DNA of 64,000 bases from Panicum virgatum (GCF_016808335.1 NC_053153.1:25158090-25222089); one strand, 5' to 3'; positions 1-12,817 are shown, numbered from the stretch's first letter. Made by a program: numbers and translations. The notes: generated by a model from the sequence alone, not told the origin.

Positions 1-1191
1 GAAGGGCTCAGAAAGGGATGAGAAGGGAGCCCGACGTCCTTCGGCAACTACTGCTGTGAAAGCACCCGAACGTGGTGGACTACTAGAGACGGACAAGGTT
101 GTCACCACTTGCCGCCTACCACTGCGGTAACCGTGGGGTGGAACGCAACCCGAGGTAACTAACCTAGCCTAGACACCATGCCTAAACTATCGAGTTACTG
201 ACTTCCACCTCGCGCTAAGGCTAGAAGAAACCCCAAATGGATAGAACTTGTTATCCACGCAGATAAGGGATCCCGCAGATCAAAGAAAGTAACTAAGCAA
301 GTAACTTAAGTAAAAGTAAAACTAGCGAGAAACTAAAGATAAGCAAGGAACTTACTTGATTATAAATTCCCCGGAGGTGGGTACAAAATTGGGGTAAGGT
401 CGAGAGAACTTGACTCCGCCCCTTTAGCCCGGCTTCCGCTAGAGCTCTCACCTCGCACTCTCCCTATTCTACTAAGACAACAACTAAACTATGAGGCACT
501 CAAGCCCAAAGGTGTGTGTCACAAGTGAGGTGAGGGGGTCCTATTTATAGTGTCATGAGGTTGATTCTCGATAGTTAATGCAAGTAGCGCCGGTTGTAAG
601 CAAGTGTAGAGACGGTGCTTGATCTTCACGCAAAGGCTGGACACCAGAGGCTGGGAAGTGGGGCTGGGCAGCCTGGCCTAGGCCGGGCGGTCTGGCCCTG
701 CCTCCACGTGGCACCGCCTTCCCGTGGGACAGTCCTGATCTCCTCTGGGTGTCAATCCTTCAGGCGGTTTGATCAACCGACCCTGTCTTGGGCCGGGCGG
801 CCTCCTTGGGGCCGGGCAGCCTGCCACTGGTGGCCTCTCGGTCCTCCGTTGCACCAACATGATCCTCTCTAGCCTTGCATCAATCCTAGACGGGGTGGAC
901 GTTGTGTGTTTGATCATGGCCCAGGTTATCTTCTCTTTTGGATATGGGTTCAAGCCTTCTAGGTCCAAGTTGTATATTTTTGGGTCCAACCCATTGGAAT
1001 GGCTTGAATTATCCCTCTATGTGACATTGGTAAAGTCTCATGCCATGATTCCACCGGAAGTATGCCGGTCGGCCGGATTCGGGCCTTCCGGTCCAAACAG
1101 CGTCCGTTTTGAGTCAACTTTGGATATGTTGTTCCTGAAGTCAAATAAACACCAAAACTTGTGGAACTCATCGGTAATAATGGTTTTGGCA
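1..1191 (-). mobile_element. Probable LTR fragment, minus orientation
   Basis: No coding sequence is recognisable here. On the minus strand the segment would begin TGCCAAAACC at 1191 and has a TATA-like box (TATAAATAG, about 541-550) in a CTATAAATAGGACCCCC context, as expected for an LTR promoter. Its right edge coincides with the point where gypsy integrase-like sequence starts, which suggests that a minus-oriented LTR element inserted into the integrase gene. The left end is outside the window, so no target duplication can be tested. The GC-rich stretch at 640-830 holds only short open frames. Confidence 0.4.
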
Positions 1192-1204
1192 TGGTTGTGG
1201 CTTA

Positions 1205-1760
1205 GCTTTCATGAAATCAGGCGGAGCGTTGGCGGCGAAAATCATCGATATCGACCGCCAACAACCACACTTAATGAAGCTTTATGGGCATATCAGATGG
1301 CTTACTATGGGGCTACTAAGGTATCTCCATATCAATTAGTGATGTACATTAAGCTGTTCTTCCTTGGGAATTGAAGTTGTGCTCTAGGCGTATAACGTTT
1401 CAAGATCAGCTGATAGCCGATGAATATGCGGCGCTGATGACAGATGGTTTGGAGGATCTGGCTGGTCATCGGCTGAACCCTCTTATAAACATTGAAGCAA
1501 ACAAGGCTAGAGTGGGCAGATGGTATGATAAGAGAGTCAAGATTAAAACTTTTACCCAAGGAGATTTGGTGTGCAAACTGATTTTGCCGATAGGGACTAA
1601 GGATTCAAAATTCGGGAAATGGTCGCCAACATGGGAAGGGCCGTATAAAATTAGTCGGTGGATTCCTAGTAATGCTTATATCCTGGAAACATTGGAAGGA
1701 GAAGAATTTTCTAGGGCTCTTAATGGAAAATATTTTATTGAAGTATTACCCAAGTATATG
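1205..1760 (+). pseudogene. Gypsy integrase C-terminal remnant
   Basis: The translation shows the end of the integrase core and the C-terminal region of Ty3/gypsy polyproteins: TTLNEALWAY, then ATKVSPYQLV, then DQLIADEYAALM, NKARVGRWYDKRVK, KWSPTWEGPYKI and ETLEGEEFSRALNGKY. These conserved blocks fall in different frames: there is a frame change between ATKVSPYQLV (about 1340) and the block starting near 1380, and another near 1250. The gene is therefore broken. The GPY/F-type motif (WEGPYKI) is intact. Past about 1760 the frame continues into unrelated residues instead of the usual short tail, so the true stop is probably lost too. This is certain as a retrotransposon fragment; the exact lineage is inferred. 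Confidence 0.85.
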
Positions 1761-2176
1761 GGTAGATGCGTAACCGGTAGCCGACGGATATCTGTGTGGA
1801 ATAAGTTTTGGGCTTATAGCCGATACGAGAAGTATCGCCTTCAGTGCAAAAAATGTATGTGGAAAAGGAAAGCCGATACCAGTTTAGGTGCATTGGTGAC
1901 TACATGGACGATGCGATATGCATCGACCTTAGTGCAAAAAGAAAAAAACAATTCAAGAGGGAAAGTGAAAGTATTCTAACAAATGATTCCATGTGTGATG
2001 CAAAGTTAGATATGTACAGCAAAAGATCGTTCGCATCACAGTTTACATCACAGAAGAACAAAGGTTTGTGTCACAACGGAAGATGCAAAACCGACAAGTG
2101 CAGCCAAGTATTATTACAGTGATCTGGGAGAACTTTTGATGACATTGATCGCATGCAGGCGAATTCCGTCAACTTC
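1761..2176. other. Retrotransposon spacer, no gene seen
   Basis: This lies between the integrase remnant and the 3' end of the antisense gene. It has scattered CCGAT/ATCGG words like those across the rest of this element, but no recognisable coding sequence. The short open frame at 1844-2122 has no recognisable domain. Confidence 0.5.
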
Positions 2177-5100
2177 CTAGATCACTCTTTTGTCTTCATC
2201 GACTGAGCCTGGAATGGACTGGATGTTCTTATGCAAAAGATAAGCTTGGAGTGCCTGTTCTTGTCGTTCCTTTTTGAGTGCCTCGATTGTTGATGGGATC
2301 TGGGACAAGTCCTTGTCGACGGCGACAATCTCATGAATGACTTGGTTTAGTTCTTCTTGGAGGCGATCGCTCTTAGCTATCAATTCAGTCTTTTTCTGCT
2401 CCAGATTGACTTGAGATTGATCTAGGGAATCTATCTTATTACCACTAGTAGAATCCATGAGATTTTTTAGATCATCTCTTTGCTTGGTAGCTTGGTCCTG
2501 CTGAAGCAGATCCGAGAGACGCTTCTGGGCCTTGAGGACTTGCACTCTATGACTCTCCATGTAAGTTGCGAGGATCAAGGCTTCCTCGATTGGATCTGGG
2601 AGTTGGCCTTCCAGAGTTTCCAGAATCTCACGAATCGGCTTAGCATCCCGAACCAGTTGGCCGATATCCTGATTCAGCAAAGAAAGTACCTCCTGGAGTT
2701 TGGCCTAGAAGTATTCTGATAATGTTGCCGATTCTCCTGATGATGCCTCCTCCTCCTGAAGGGCAACCCCAATCTAAAAGGAAAACATGTTGTTGTCCGG
2801 GGAGTCTTGTGCCTGAAGAAAAAGAAGAATGACGTTAGCCGATGGAAAGATTTAGAGAAGCATGAAATCGGCTAAAAGCAATTGTTACCTGCTTCAAGCG
2901 CATTTCGTCAAATCTTGATCCGGGAAGAGGGGAAGGCATTATTATCTACTGAGAAGAGGAAGTTCCCGCCTCTGAGGTATGGTGAGGGAGAACAAGTGAT
3001 TGACCAGAAGATCCAACTAAGGCCTGCTAAAAAATGGTATTCAAAAATAATTGTTAGAGATTGAATGTTATTTAGAGAATGGACAATTAGATTTCTTACC
3101 TGAGTATTTGGGGAAGCTAGCCTTGCTCTTTTGGGGGATGGAGAGGAGTCTCTTGTCTGAGAATGCGATCGGATAATTTTGTCAGTCAAAAGGATTGCGT
3201 GAAAAAGGGAATTAGCAAAAAAGGGACATACCTGAGGTAAAGAAGAAGCTGGTGGGGAATGCTCGTGGATTTCTTCTTCTCCTGTTGTTAGGGCTTGATC
3301 ATCTGTTGTGCCCAGTACGTCTTCGGCTTGTTCTTCGAATAGCAGTGCAGCCAATGTTGGTTATGAGAAAATAAGGGAATTGCCGATTTATCTTGATTTA
3401 AAGATGAAATGGTTACCTGTTGGTGGAGAATCTGAAATATCCACAACTAAAAGATCGGCAATTTGCGCCGATGGTGCTGCCGATGGTGAGCTGGAGGAAC
3501 CCTGGATAAGTCTCTTGCGTGACATTGTCTTTGTGCTTTGGGGTATGTGCCTTCTTCCAGCCAAGATGTCTTCCAGTGTTGGGGCATTATAGCCGATGAG
3601 AGGGTTACTCCGTGGCAGGAGAATATACGATCGGTTGGTTGCTTCTACTCACAGTTGGGGGAGAAGTGCTGGGAACCTATGAAAGAAAGTTTTCGGATTT
3701 GATCAGAAGAAAGAGAAGAAAATAAGGGTCAAAATTATTAAAAGATAAAGGACAAATATCTCATTTTCGGCTTCTTGTTAATCGGCGTTCAAGTATGTGC
3801 AGTAGGTGCTTGCCGATATGCAGAAGAGGTGCTTATGCCACTCAGACCACCAATGCCTGAATGGAATCGTGGTGAAGGGGATGGCCTGCCAAGCGCCAAG
3901 GTCCAGAGTGCTCGTGTCGGGTTCAAGGCTCTTGAGGCGACTGAAGGCTAGAGGGCCGTCAATGCTGCATCTTGCATTGACTCTATCGGCAATATAGAGA
4001 TGGATCGGTACTTGGCCAAATCCCAGTTGATGAACCACAACTGATGGGTGGTAGAATTCGCACCCAGGGGCACTGCTTCGTGCCGATGTAAAGTTGGCAG
4101 GTAAAATTCTTGGAGCAACAATTTCTCTCAGACTTTTAGTTGTGTTCGTCGGCCTGCCGATCACCAAGTTGAAACTTCACTGGATTCTCGAAACTATTGT
4201 TCTCGTCCATATAAGCAAACCAAATAGTGGCCTCCTCAGCAAAGCCATTATAAAAGCACTTGAAGAAATGGGTCACGCCAAAGACATGAGGGTCATTGGC
4301 TATCATTGCAGCTGCTTCACCGAAGGAAGTGCATCGGCGAGTCTGGAGGTTTGCTCCTTCTTCGGGGTCTTCAAAAGGAAAAGACATTTCCCTCAGGTTC
4401 ATTCCCATGGTTCTGTGGATATATGTGTTCAGCCACAGCTGAGTAAACCACCAGGGGCCCCCAAGGTTGCCGATTGGTTGATTGGCTCTGAGTTTGACTG
4501 AAACCTGGTGAAGCAAGCTATATACTGATCCAAGGAGATCTTTTCCTAAGGGGATCAGGACGCCATCGGCTAATGACTCTGACATCTTAAGGTGGTTGGA
4601 TGTTGGGCCTACTGTCTTGCCGCAGAAAATGTATTTTTCAAGCCACATGTTTAGGAAGGCCACATGCTCTCTACGATCCGCACCGCCAGTTCTGGAGTAT
4701 TTATCTATGTAGCCTTTCCAAGCTCCAATATTTCTGGTTTCTAGTTTGCAAGAACCTTTGGATGAAAAATCCTGGGATCGATCAGAGGCATAAATGTTGA
4801 GGCCAGTTAGCATCAGGACATCCAGAAGGGTTGGTGTCATAGGCCCATGACCAAACATGAAGGCGTTCAGGGTATCTGACCAAAAATAAGAAGCTGATAC
4901 AAGCATCGACTCATTCCTAATCATCTCTGATAAGGTCCAGGTGATGCATTGCCTTATATCATAGGTGTCCCAGTTGACTCTGTGCAAATGGGCCATGCGG
5001 TGGAACTAGTTTCTCCATCCAGGAGTAGGACTTGGCCAGGATCTAAAGGTGTGGGACCGGTCCGGTGACACCCTAGGTTTCTAAAATGCAAAACTTAGTA

Positions 5101-8100
5101 AAAGCCAATTTAATTTACCACATAAATGTGAGGGCAAGTTTTAAATAAAGCAATAAAGGTGAATTTAAACTCAAAACACAATTTTGAGTAACTCATGTAA
5201 GGGTGCAAAGCCTGAAATCCAATTCAAATCATGAAGCTAATGTGACACAAAACTTTTAGTAGGCTGATTGTAGTACTTTAAATGACATGTGCCTAATAGT
5301 ACTTTCAGCCAAATTCAAATAAAAATTGAGTATAACATAAAGCCCTTTAATGCAAGTTTGTAATTACAAAATAGTTTAAAAACTAAGTCTCAAATGAAAA
5401 AGTCCATGAAACAAAGGTTGTAGATCCTGAAAAGTTACACAACTTTGGTATTCAAAAGTTTTTCATTTGAGTCCATTAAGACAAAGAAAACTTTAGTTTA
5501 CAGAGAGGCCCCTAGAGAATCTAGAAATCATAGAACGGTCCCCCTATTCTGTTTTTCCCCGCCTCCTCTCACCGACGCCGTACGCCGCCGGTGGACTTCG
5601 TCCACCGTGCCCGCACGGCCAAGTGGACCCCCCCGTCCCCGGTTTTGGCCATCCCGCCGTCCGCCCTGTCTATTTCCCCCACCGCCACGTGCCCCCGCCT
5701 AGCTGTGGACGCGCCACGCCGCCCGCCCACCGTCGCCGAGGCACCCTACCGCCGCCACCTCACCGGGCGAGTCCCCCAGGCCGGGTGAAGCCTCCCCAGG
5801 CCTGCTTTCCATTCGCCAGTAAGCATAGGCGCCTATAAATACCCCCAGACCCCCTCTCGCGTGCGTGCACGCCGCCTCTGCCGCTCCACCACCCCTTTCC
5901 TCGCCGGCGAGCTTTGCTCAGCTGTCGACGAGCCCTCTCCACCCCCACATTTCCTCGGCTGAGCACCCTCCCTCCTTCCCCGAGCTTCACTGAAACTGTT
6001 GGCCCCGACTGCGCCGGCCCGAGCTCACCGGAGCTCGCCGTAGTCGAGCTTCCTCCTCCGCAACGACTGCTCCACCGCCGAGCCGCCTCCTATGGCCACA
6101 CCAAGCCAAGCCCCGGCCACCAGAAGGTTCGCCGGGACCTGTGATCCTTCCTCGCCCCTCACCCCTCGCCACTGGTGATGACCCTCGCTGGAATCGAGAT
6201 GGATACCACCAGCGTCCGTCGGCCAAGGACCTATTTGTAATGGATTAAAGTCTTTTTAGGGACTTAAGAGCCAAAAACACATGAACTCTTTTAGATTTAA
6301 TCCAGTGAACTTTGAAAATGCCTAGAAAATTGTAGAAAAAATCAGAAAAAAGCAAACTAAAATGTTCTGGAATCCTTGTGACAAGATCAACAAATTTGTC
6401 CACAGACCCATGGATAGATTCTAGATATTTTTATCTCTAGGTTAAATAGAATTTTAATTAGGAAATATATGTTCTAGGAGTTTTGCTCAGTAGATATAGC
6501 TGGTTTTTGGCTAGATTGTGTCTCAAACTGTTTATAGCTTCTGGTAAAAATTTGAACATAAATGGACATCTGTAACTAAGTCGGAACTCAAATATTCCTA
6601 GATCTACTAGTATACTTCATAAATTATTTCTGGTAGAAATATTAGAGTGCTGCGTCTGAAACTGTTTCTGTGCATACATGTTACTAAAACCACACAGTTG
6701 CGCAAGTTTGGGAATTTTTATATCTGTGTAGCTATATATTTGATTTAATGCTTGTTAAGTAGGCTTTAATTGCGATAAATAGTTCGTGTGCTTAGCAAAA
6801 TCTGAAAATATTTGTAGTGCTTCCTTCCTGTCATATAATCATGTGTGCAAAGTTTGAGATCCATTGGATGTACACAACTGTAGTACAAATTATGCATGTT
6901 ATACCATGGCTAGTTTTTTTATTTTTGTTCTGGTTAAAACTATGCATTAATACTCATGATAATTGCTCCCTTGCCTGATCAATATATCTTGATGCTGTAG
7001 AAAAAGTTTGGAATGCTATCCTGGACAGTTTATTTTTCGAATAATTATGCATGCTTATATCTATGGTAAATGTACTGTTGATTAAAATGCTCTATATTTT
7101 TACTGAAGCATGTTTAGGTAGAAACTAAGCTCTGGTAAAATATTGTCAACTGCATGTTAAACTTGTCAATTTTATATATCCTGTTATGTGATTATATTAA
7201 TGCTAGAAAAATTACAGTACTTAGAATAGCTTGTAGAGAAGTTCCTGTAAAATTTTGAACTCCAGAATCCATGCACAACCTTCTGTACAAATTTATGTCG
7301 TTTCTAGCACATTCTGAGTTAAAGATTTTTCATGATTAAATGCTTTACTGTTATTTGCTGAAAATTTTACTATACATTCTAGAGCATCTGATCTGTTAGA
7401 TGTAAAATTTGCAGCACTAGATTTTGACAATATCTATTGTTGTAAATTTTGTAAAGTATCCTTATGATTCTAGTTTCTAAATTAAAAACTGCCACCCCGC
7501 TCATTTAATGAAGTAAAGTAAACATAATTACTACTCTATAAATGACTACTCAGGTAGTTGAATTGACAAGCTAATCACTGAAATCACTTCTTTTGTTGGA
7601 TTATAACTTTATAGTGAAGGAAAGAATAAGTGATAGCATATTGTAACCAATATCATCTCTGCATGCATATAGAAATGGTAAATCTGATCAACGGCGATTA
7701 TGAATTGGTTCCTGCGAACACTGCCACTCCGAATTCGTTCCTGCGAATACTGCCACTCTGGAGAGTGCCTCTGTGAATTTTATTGAACTGAATCAAGACC
7801 TGGGCCAAAGTCCAGAAGAGCCTCAGGCTAGCTGTGCCCAAGAAGGCAAGAACCGGTGCATTTGATCCTATATCCATTCAATATGTGTTGTAATAATATT
7901 ATTTATTTGCGCATTTAAGTTTTTAGGTGTTGCTTGTAACCTTAGATGCATGTTCCTAGGTTCTGATATAATGTTTAGCCAGCGTTATCTCGCCTAGATG
8001 TATGGTTAAATAGGACCGGTAAAAGTCGAGTAGTTTCCTGCTACTCGCGAGATTATAGGAGTTGTAATGCATTTACATCCTGCAATAATATAAGGACCAC

Positions 8101-9513
8101 GGACAGAGTTGTGGTACTTGTGATACCCTATCTATGTAGTGGCAAATTTGATAAGGTTGTGGTGTGTGGCACATTTCTTTAAGCTTTTGAAAGTACTAGC
8201 CACATGCCGAGAAATATGGTAATCGGTAAGCTTAAGTACCTGATTGGACCGTCGAGTGGAATGATCATTCATCCTCTTCTGAAGCCGTTCAGGATGGTTG
8301 CGCCATGCGCCTGTAGAGTAGCCATACTCTGTAGTCGAGGGGGATGACCCGGATCCACGGACTGGAAAGAAAGGAGAATAGTCGTGTGGGTGGCGTAGTT
8401 CCCCATACGTGTGAATTAGGTTAGCCTTGCAAGGTTAAGAAACTCGATTCGAATCGTCCGCCTCTCACAGTTTGAGACTGCTTAACAATTTCTGTCACAC
8501 AGAGTAGCAAGTGGAATATGTTGATTATTAATCTTGTTGTATGAATTAATGTTTTACTACCATGCATGTTTAGAAGTAAGATGCTTACCTAGAATGGTTA
8601 ATCAACTTAGAACATGAAAGCTAAAATTTGAATATAAGGACCTACTCTTTATTGTTTTCAGCCAAACAAACCCAGAGCTCTGCAAAACCTTGCATGTCTA
8701 GATAACGGACTAAGGTATATCTGATGACGGGTAAGCCTTGTTGAGTATTAGTATACTCAGTCTTGCTTGTGGCACTACTTTTCAGGTAATGACTTTGAGG
8801 ATATGATTGCTGGTTTGACTTGGCCTTGTACTCTACCTCTGGGTTGGTCTGTTGACTGGGACGGTCTCTCAGCACATGCTGATACGCCTCCTGCTGAGTG
8901 ATGTCGCATATGGGCTTCATTGTGGCATCTATGTATCGCTAGTTGTTGTACTTTTTATCTTCCGCTGAATAATGAACTCTGATGAACTATATTAGTTAAG
9001 ACTTCTGTAGTACTTTACTCTGCTTCACCGGTTTGTAATAAATTTAAATTCCACTGCACATCACTCAGTTGTAAGAAATATTCTGTGTTGTACTCTCTGG
9101 GCTCGCCTTCGTATGAGTTGTTGTTTGTGTCGATCCCAGTTAGCGTGGCTTTAATCGAGACTTTACTCGAGGAACTGCCGTGTAGTGTGGTCTTTTGATC
9201 AGAGTTGCCTAGCAGCGATGATTACCGGACTCAGCCCAGTTTATTTTGGGTGGTTCCGCCACAGGTCTAAGTTCATATTTGTGGTCTTGAAGGGGATTCT
9301 GTTGGTTTCCATATTGATGAATTCTGTAGGAACTGAGTTACCTACAGGACCTAAGCAGACCATACTTGGTTGTCCCACCAGAGGGATGAGAATGTCATCT
9401 CAAAGGTTCTAACAAGGGGGAAGAATGGCAATGTAAGAAACTTAAAAAAAACCAGGAGTAGAGGTGGAGGAGAGAAAATCAGGTACCTGTGGAATGTCAG
9501 AAGGAGTGGCCAT
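2177..9513 (-). pseudogene. Antisense plant mobile domain gene, interrupted
   Basis: This is a minus-strand gene within the gypsy remnant. The first coding exon starts at ATG 9513 (MATPSDIPQ, then a GTACCT donor), 136 bp below a TATA box at 9649-9656. Exon 2 begins near 9405 (LWWDNQVWSA) but soon meets stops. After the solo LTR (5064-9263) the main exon (4996-4136) carries the plant mobile domain (MAIN/aminotransferase-like family): SASYFWSDTLNAFMFGHG, PTLLDVLMLTGL, GGPWWFTQLWLN. A frame change at 4136-4167 joins it to 4167-3778. Likely exons follow near 3570-3430, 3350-3230, 3160-3100 and 3005-2890. The last one (about 2774-2177) is a long coiled coil with a stop near 2708. Insertion, frameshift and stops make it a pseudogene. 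In plants these domains occur both in host regulators and in transposons; context favours the transposon type. Confidence 0.75.
5064..9263 (+). mobile_element. Solo LTR, about 4.2 kb, inside the antisense gene
   Basis: It is flanked by GGTCC (5059-5063) and GGTCT (9264-9268), a 5-bp target duplication with one mismatch. It begins GGTGACACCC (probably TGTGACACCC with the first base changed) and ends TTCCGCCACA. The inside looks like a promoter and leader: AT-rich, then a GC-rich block (5560-6230) with TATAAATA at 5834-5841, then a long AT-rich, intron-like stretch (6240-8640). No protein domain is present; open frames in the GC-rich block are compositional. The same layout recurs in the solo LTR at 16487-19904 (opposite strand), including a similar stretch around GTTGAGTA..TACTCA..CTTGCT. 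Very long LTRs of this style suggest the Del/Tekay chromovirus group, which is an inference. Confidence 0.7.
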
Positions 9514-9648
9514 TGTTGCAGTTCTTACTGGTGGGCTGGCGACCCGCTTGAAGTTCTCCGAGGGCGATGGAGGCGGAGGAGCGGATCTTTTTTGGGAGAG
9601 AAAGCGGAAAGAGGAGAAATGCTTGTGAAGAAGGGTGATGGGGTGAAA

Positions 9649-9656
9649 TATTTATA
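9649..9656 (-). promoter_or_regulatory. TATA box of antisense mobile-domain gene
   Basis: TATAAATA on the minus strand, 136 bp upstream of the ATG at 9513, followed by a CT-rich leader typical of a plant 5' UTR. It implies that the antisense gene has its own promoter next to the 3' LTR rather than using LTR transcription. Confidence 0.55.
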
Positions 9657-9807
9657 GCATTTGCCTCACAGGGCATAATAGGGATTTCTAGCGCCGGCTG
9701 CGCGGGATACGAGGGTTGGTGTGAACACTGTTGAGTTCAGAAAGGTAATCATGATTGGAGTGAATTTTGGAGCAAAAAGATATATTACTCCGAAACTGGG
9801 GGGCATG

Positions 9808-10570
9808 TGTTAACTTCGTTTTTTGACATGTGTCAAAAAACATTAAAAAAAGAAGGGTTGCCGATTTTGCCAATAGCAAGGAAATCATCTGGTAGTTTTC
9901 TGCCAATAAAGATTCTGTTGACCAGCGAGGAGTTGGATTTGACCATATCTCAATGGAGTCTTAGTTAAGTAAGGGGTTCTTTTGTTTAGGAAATCCTTTT
10001 CTTTTGCGTCAAGTTGTGTATTTGCCGTGATCGGCTGGGACTCGGTTAGCACGGGGGTATAAATATGTACTACCATCTATTATAAAAAGTTTGGTATACA
10101 TCCAATACAACAAACCTTTACAATTTCCCTGCAATTTACTTTCCAATCGGCGACTTTGCTATTTTCTTTTCTGCGATTTCTTTCAACCTGATCAAGGATG
10201 CCTCACATTCGAGCACCTTGGTTTGCTGGTAAGCATTCGCTTTTACCGATTAAATCTAAGCTTTAGTTCAACTGGAGCATCGATGTTGCTTCGTTTAGAT
10301 TTATTCACAATTTATCAATATTTGTTAGATATATAGGTCTTTTCTATTGTTTTAGCCTTTATCAAACCTAACCAGCACGAAACATGCTTGATCGGCTGTA
10401 GAATTTATTGTTTCTCTCAAGTATCCATAAAGTTGATCAGATCCGTTTTGAGTGTAGTTCTCTGGTAGCTTTGTTTAATCTACGCTTTTGTAGCTTTTTG
10501 CATCGCTCCACGTACGTATCGGCTAGATCTAGCCGATTTCTCGCTTTCTGCATCGACAATATTTGCCACC
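9808..10570 (+). mobile_element. 3' LTR (partial) of the gypsy remnant
   Basis: It starts TGTTAACTTCG directly after the purine tract GGGGGGCATG. A TATAAATA box lies at 10058-10065, followed by a T-rich leader with repeated ATCGGC/GCCGAT words. The 3' boundary (about 10570) is uncertain because AT-rich sequence and a CACTA end follow without a visible CA terminus and duplication. Confidence 0.55.
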
Positions 10571-11280
10571 ACTCGACCCTAAAAATATTTTTTCTATTTT
10601 ATCTAAAAATTCATTTAATTATTTACATATAGCAAAACAAATTAAAAAATGTGAAACTTCTACACTATGGTTATTACAAACTACAGAAACATAAAAAAAA
10701 TATACCAAATATATTTCAGTGTATATAAAGGTTAAGATTATGGAAATTTCAAACTATGACTTGAGTTATATGAGATACTATATAGTTATAGCCATTAGAG
10801 AATTTATAATAATTTTTTGGACCAATAGATGACCTTAAATGAAAAAAAATTCAAATAAAAATTTTTAGATCTTGTCATTCTCTACAATTTTGGTATAAAG
10901 TTTGACTTCATAGGAGATCATATGAAAATGTTATGAATTTTTTGCGTGGAACCATTTGTAGGGGCGGGCCATGCCATGACCCGCCCCTAAAAATAGATTT
11001 ATAGGAACGGGTGAGGTTATGACCCACAATTTTTAGGAGCGGTTCATGTCGTCACCCGCCCCTAGAAATGCTCTTTGTAGGGGCGGGTGATGCCATTAAC
11101 CGCCCCTAAAAATGACGCTCATTTTTAGGAGTGAGTGAGGGGTGATCTGCCCCTAAAAATGCTTTTCTAGGGGTGGGTGGGATGCTACAGTAACTCTGCT
11201 TTATTTGTAGCAACGGATAAAATTTTGGTCCGCCCCTGAAAAAATCGGAGGCGTTTCTACAAATCGTTTTTGTAGTAGTG
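10571..11280. mobile_element. CACTA-type transposon end
   Basis: The right terminus at 11280 reads, on the minus strand, CACTACTACAAAAACG, a typical CACTA terminal inverted repeat. Inside it (10950-11215) are five or six alternating-orientation copies of a subterminal word TAGGGGCGGGT / ACCCGCCCCTA, as expected for transposase-binding subterminal arrays. The part from 10571 to about 10950 is AT-rich with no gene. No matching left terminus was found, so this is a truncated or non-autonomous copy. Confidence 0.7.
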
Positions 11281-12817
11281 ATTGGTGGGGATTGCTGGTA
11301 TTAATCCAAGTTATTTGGGAAATTACTACTAATTAGTGGTCAATTTATAGCTAAAACAGCCAGCACGCAGTGGGTTGCCTTCTCATCTATAAGAAGTCTG
11401 GGAGACATCTAGGAACATATAGACGCAACACCACGTCCTCCTCTCTCTTTCCAACTGGTGATCTGTGGTACTGAGTTGCTAAATCTCACCAGCTCTTCTC
11501 CAAGGTGTGCATCGATGAGAAGGGTGAGCAGTATCTCCAAGCTATTGTCATCGTGAAGCCTGCATAAGGGACAACAATAAGGTGTTTCTGGGTAGTGCAA
11601 CTGTGCAACCGCTCAAAGCCGATTGACTATGCTCTGCACTGCCTCAACTACCAACTACACTGTGTGTATGTGTCATATCTTCACGCGGATGGATCGCTAA
11701 TATGTAAGTGTGATGGATTATTATTACATGGGTTTATTTCTACTTTTTTTATCTACTAGTGGATATGTACGTGCCACAGGCATGTGTTTAAAGTCAAATG
11801 GTTTAAAAGTAATTGGATTGCATCGAACTACTACTAAAAAATATCATTTGTTGCGTGATGGAATAACATAACAAAGAGAAACAAAGGAGTTTTATGACTT
11901 ACAGCTTACCAAAGGCTCATCAACCTCCTCCATCTTCTCTTTACCATATAGACGCTCCACCAAAGCGAGAGCAAATCAAAGATGAAGGTTGGCACTTGCC
12001 TGGGACAGTCGGCCATCGCGACGACAGCATGTTGCAGTGGGCGCTCGCGAAGGCGGCCCGACGATAGTGTGACGGCTGCCCGCGAGCCAATCTCGGTCGA
12101 GCGTGGGAGCGGCGCACCTGACGGAGCACAAAAGCCCTCGATCAACCAGCGCACAACACAAATGGAAGGTTTGGCACTCAATCAACCAGCACACAACACA
12201 AAAGGAAGATAAACCAAAGAGGGTTAATCAGCTCACAACAATAAGGAAATAAAAGGAGAGATTTTAGGATGTCTTACCAAAAATTATGGTTGCCTCATCT
12301 CTATACAATGGAAAGTAACAAGTGGGTACAAAAGTGGGTAGGTAAAAGTGTTTGGTGTAAAAAGTATTAGGATTTTGGTGGAAATATTTTCCTTCTATCA
12401 ATTTCGTTGGTCTACACCATCTTTCGTCAAACCTTTGGGCTGACAAGTGGGACCTCCGTGAGGGGTACGGTGGGCCTAATCTTGGTGAGAAAGGGTTTCA
12501 ATTGTTTTAACTTTTATAGTATAGATCTACAGTTAGATCTGATTTACGTAGCAGTAGCATTATCTTTTGTATTTTGACTCAAATAAAATCTGGTAGATTT
12601 AAGTGCATGTTTCCAGCACAATATATTCGTTCATTTGTGCATATCATATGAGCCAATGTCATAATTTGATTTACAAATAAATTCCTGCTCAACAACTCTT
12701 TAACTAATATATTAGTTTTTTAATTGCAGTATCATTCAATGCACCAAAACTCATTAGAAGCCTAGATGCATGCACTTTCACTATTGCAGAAGGCAGCCCC
12801 TTCGGCTCCGGCAGTTA
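11281..12817. other. Intergenic, no gene recognised
   Basis: Low-information sequence. A pair of 28-bp direct repeats (ATCAACCAGC(G/A)CACAACAC) occurs near 12138-12210. Short open frames at 11409-11600 and 11906-12212 overlap one another on both strands and show no domain. Confidence 0.4.

Larger units (their letters stand above)
1205..10570 (+). mobile_element. Ty3/gypsy (Tat-like) retrotransposon remnant with antisense gene
   Basis: The order is integrase end (plus), spacer, antisense multi-exon gene (minus), purine-rich tract CTGGGGGGCATG at about 9796-9807, then an LTR from 9808. Known Tat-lineage gypsy elements carry extra, often antisense, genes between pol and the 3' LTR, and this layout matches. 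The 5' LTR, gag and most of pol are missing or left of the window. The element is interrupted by a solo LTR (5064-9263). The boundary at 10570 is approximate because the LTR end was not pinned down. Confidence 0.65.

Noticed and set aside
5445..6226. Several overlapping open frames on both strands
   Set aside because: GC-rich leader-like block of the 4.2-kb solo LTR; no domain and frames overlap on both strands.
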